Of a stretch of 8,716 nt of DNA, positions 6,937 through 8,716 are shown piece after piece; position 1 is the first letter of the stretch, and every line of letters starts with the position of its first letter. The DNA is from Bacteroidales bacterium. Lineage in GTDB: Bacteria; Bacteroidota; Bacteroidia; Bacteroidales; UBA7960. Under the pieces are notes generated by a model. It was not told the origin of the DNA, made no database searches, and saw only the letters and a program-made list of their open reading frames with translations. A program made the position numbers and the translations under genes. The stretch is taken from contig SKSI01000108.1 of the NCBI GenBank assembly GCA_007123065.1, positions 1 through 8,716 of the forward strand, read 5' to 3'.

Positions 6937-8716
6937 ATGTCAAAGAAAATTCAACTAACCATAGAGAATAAAAAAATAACCGCCAACGAGGGCGCAAATC
7001 TCCTTCAGGTGGCAAAGGATAACGGAATTGCCATTCCCCATCTGTGTTATCATAAAAAACTGAGTCCGACTGGCGCCTGCCGCCTGTGCATCGTCAAGAT
7101 CAAGGATCAGCGCGGATTGATAGCATCCTGTGCCGTTAAGGTACAGGAAGGAATGAAAGTTACCGCCTTTGACGATGAACTGGAAGAAGCCCGCAAATAC
7201 CTGCTGGATTATCTGTTATCTGAGCACGATCAAAGCTATGACGGCAGCTATACCGATGAATTTCGGGAGCTGATCTTCAAATACGGATTGGACAAAAAAG
7301 AAAACCGGCGGTTCCCCTCTATATGGAAAGAGCTTGGATACAAGAAGGACGAAAGCTCTCCTGTTCTTAGCTACGATGCTGCAAAGTGCATCAAGTGTTT
7401 CAGATGCATCAAAGGATGTGACGAAGTACAGGGAAAAAATGTGCTGTCATTTAACAGCAGGGGAATAAAATCGCATATCATTGGTGGATTTGATCAATGG
7501 AACGAGAGCGAGTGCGATGGATGCGGTGAATGCATTCAGCTTTGTCCGACCGGAGCCATCGTAGAAAAACCCCACCGCGATCAAATCAACATGGAAGATG
7601 GCATCAGAAAAGTACGCACGACCTGTCCGTATTGCGGGGTAGGGTGTCAACTGGAGTTATTTGTCCGGAATGGCAAGATCGTCCGCAGCAACGGCGTTGA
7701 AGGTGTGAGTCCGAACGATGGCAGGCTATGCATTAAAGGCCGTTTTGGTTATGATTATGTGCAACATCCGGACCGTCTGACCACACCATTAATAAAAAAA
7801 GACGGGAAATTCGTAGAAGCAAGCTGGGATGAAGCACTGGACCTGGTGGCGAGCAAGTTCAGTGAAATCAAGCAGAAATACGGGCGCAAGGCGCTGGCAG
7901 GCTATGCATCTGCGAAGACCACCAACGAAGATAATTACCTGTTCATGAAACTCGTTCGGCTGGTGTTTGGCAACAACAACGTTGACTACTGCACCCGTTT
8001 GTGCCACGCCTCTACCGTAACGGCGATGTTGCGTGCCCTGGGTGATGGCGCCGGCAGCAACTCCATTGAGGATTATGAAACAAGCGACTGTATGCTTGTT
8101 ACGGGTAACAATATGGTCGAGACACATCCCGTTACGGCGACATTTGTAAAATATGCCGTGCAACGCAACGGAGCCAAAGTGATTATCATCGATCCCAAGT
8201 GGACACCGCTGGTACAAAATGCTTACATCTGGCTTCAGCCAAAACTTGGCACAGACGTGGCCTTGCTCAACGGTATGATCCGTGAAATCATCAAAAATGA
8301 CCTGATCAACACAAAATTTATCCAGGGCCGTGTTGACGGAGGCATGGAGGCGTTCGAGGCACTAAAAGAACTGACGGATAAATATACACCGGAGTACGTG
8401 GAAAAGATCACAGGGGTTCCGGCATCAAAGATGACAGAGGCAGCCAGGATCTATGCCAGGGCTAAGCGACCGCTGATTGCAACGGGCATGGGCTACAGCC
8501 AGCAAGTAACCGGAACACATAATGTCTTTTGTCTTATCAATATGATGCTTATAACAGGACAGATTGGTCGCAAAGGGGCCGGTCTGAATCCGCCACGCGG
8601 ACAGAATAACGTGCAAGGTGTTTCTGACATCGGCGCCTCCCCTTTCACCTATCCGGGATATATTTCTGTTGAAGATGCCGAAAATCGCAGACGGGTTGCC
8701 CAAATCTGGGGTGCTG
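6937..8716 (+). CDS. fdhA: Molybdopterin (Mo/W-bisMGD) formate dehydrogenase catalytic subunit with N-terminal Fe-S domains (C-terminus beyond the right edge)
   Basis: Interconverts formate and CO2 and feeds electrons to the NuoEF-like subunits. I translated it by hand: 593 complete codons and the frame is open at the edge; such subunits usually run to about 900 residues. Domain order: plant-ferredoxin-like [2Fe-2S] (C37, C48, C51, C65); a segment where the His-Cys3 [4Fe-4S] domain should be, but with no cysteine from 66 to 150; two [4Fe-4S] motifs (C151, C154, C157, C161 and C193, C196, C199, C203); then the molybdopterin domain with its own [4Fe-4S] (C230, C233, C237, C265, then K267). The formate dehydrogenase active site is clear: C356-H357 in RLCHAS, and R554 in RGQNNVQG, matching U140-H141 and R333 of E. 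coli FdhF. The catalytic residue is encoded by TGC (8002-8004), so it is a cysteine, not selenocysteine. The ATG at 6937 gives the usual start of the [2Fe-2S] fold. Mo versus W cannot be told. Confidence 0.95.
   Translation, partial: MSKKIQLTIENKKITANEGANLLQVAKDNGIAIPHLCYHKKLSPTGACRLCIVKIKDQRGLIASCAVKVQEGMKVTAFDDELEEARKYLLDYLLSEHDQSYDGSYTDEFRELIFKYGLDKKENRRFPSIWKELGYKKDESSPVLSYDAAKCIKCFRCIKGCDEVQGKNVLSFNSRGIKSHIIGGFDQWNESECDGCGECIQLCPTGAIVEKPHRDQINMEDGIRKVRTTCPYCGVGCQLELFVRNGKIVRSNGVEGVSPNDGRLCIKGRFGYDYVQHPDRLTTPLIKKDGKFVEASWDEALDLVASKFSEIKQKYGRKALAGYASAKTTNEDNYLFMKLVRLVFGNNNVDYCTRLCHASTVTAMLRALGDGAGSNSIEDYETSDCMLVTGNNMVETHPVTATFVKYAVQRNGAKVIIIDPKWTPLVQNAYIWLQPKLGTDVALLNGMIREIIKNDLINTKFIQGRVDGGMEAFEALKELTDKYTPEYVEKITGVPASKMTEAARIYARAKRPLIATGMGYSQQVTGTHNVFCLINMMLITGQIGRKGAGLNPPRGQNNVQGVSDIGASPFTYPGYISVEDAENRRRVAQIWGA

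Noticed and set aside
7789..8217. 142-codon minus-strand open frame inside fdhA
   Set aside because: It is antisense to the conserved catalytic domain, including the active-site CH; the product looks like a codon shadow.

Overview
The window looks like chromosomal DNA from a Bacteroidota bacterium, probably an anaerobe or facultative anaerobe. I infer this from three things. None of the starts has a recognisable Shine-Dalgarno sequence. There is an exact Bacteroidota-type TAnnTTTG promoter element in front of the phosphate genes. The AddA-like helicase-nuclease is of the divergent, roughly 1,075-residue kind seen in that phylum. The phylum assignment is an inference; no rRNA or tRNA gene is present to confirm it.

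Layout. (1) Positions 1-1414, minus strand: a two-gene phosphate operon, a PhoU-like DUF47 protein followed 11 nt later by a PiT-family phosphate permease that runs off the left edge. (2) Positions 1415-1747: an AT-rich divergent intergenic region with a candidate promoter, a perfect 12-bp palindrome lying in that promoter's spacer, and a cluster of TATCAT/ATGATA motifs. (3) Positions 1748-4975, plus strand: an AddA/RecB-like UvrD-family helicase with a C-terminal PD-(D/E)XK nuclease domain. No AddB partner lies next to it. (4) Positions 4976-5124: a short gap holding a 9-bp inverted repeat. (5) Positions 5125-8716, plus strand: a NuoE-like [2Fe-2S] protein, a NuoF-like NADH/FMN/[4Fe-4S] protein and the N-terminal 593 residues of a molybdopterin (Mo or W) formate dehydrogenase catalytic subunit, which runs off the right edge.

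The last three genes read as one soluble NAD-linked formate dehydrogenase of the FdsGBA/NuoEF-FdhA kind: formate and CO2 interconvert at the metal site in FdhA, electrons pass along Fe-S clusters to NuoF/NuoE, and NAD(H) is handled at FMN. Neither the NuoE-like nor the NuoF-like protein carries the extra ferredoxin domains seen in electron-bifurcating HydB-type subunits, so a simple NAD-coupled enzyme is the plainest reading. The most notable point is that FdhA keeps the N-terminal [2Fe-2S], the two CxxCxxCxxxC [4Fe-4S] motifs and the catalytic-domain [4Fe-4S], but has lost every cysteine of the His-Cys3 [4Fe-4S] cluster that normally sits between the first two. This would change the electron wire.
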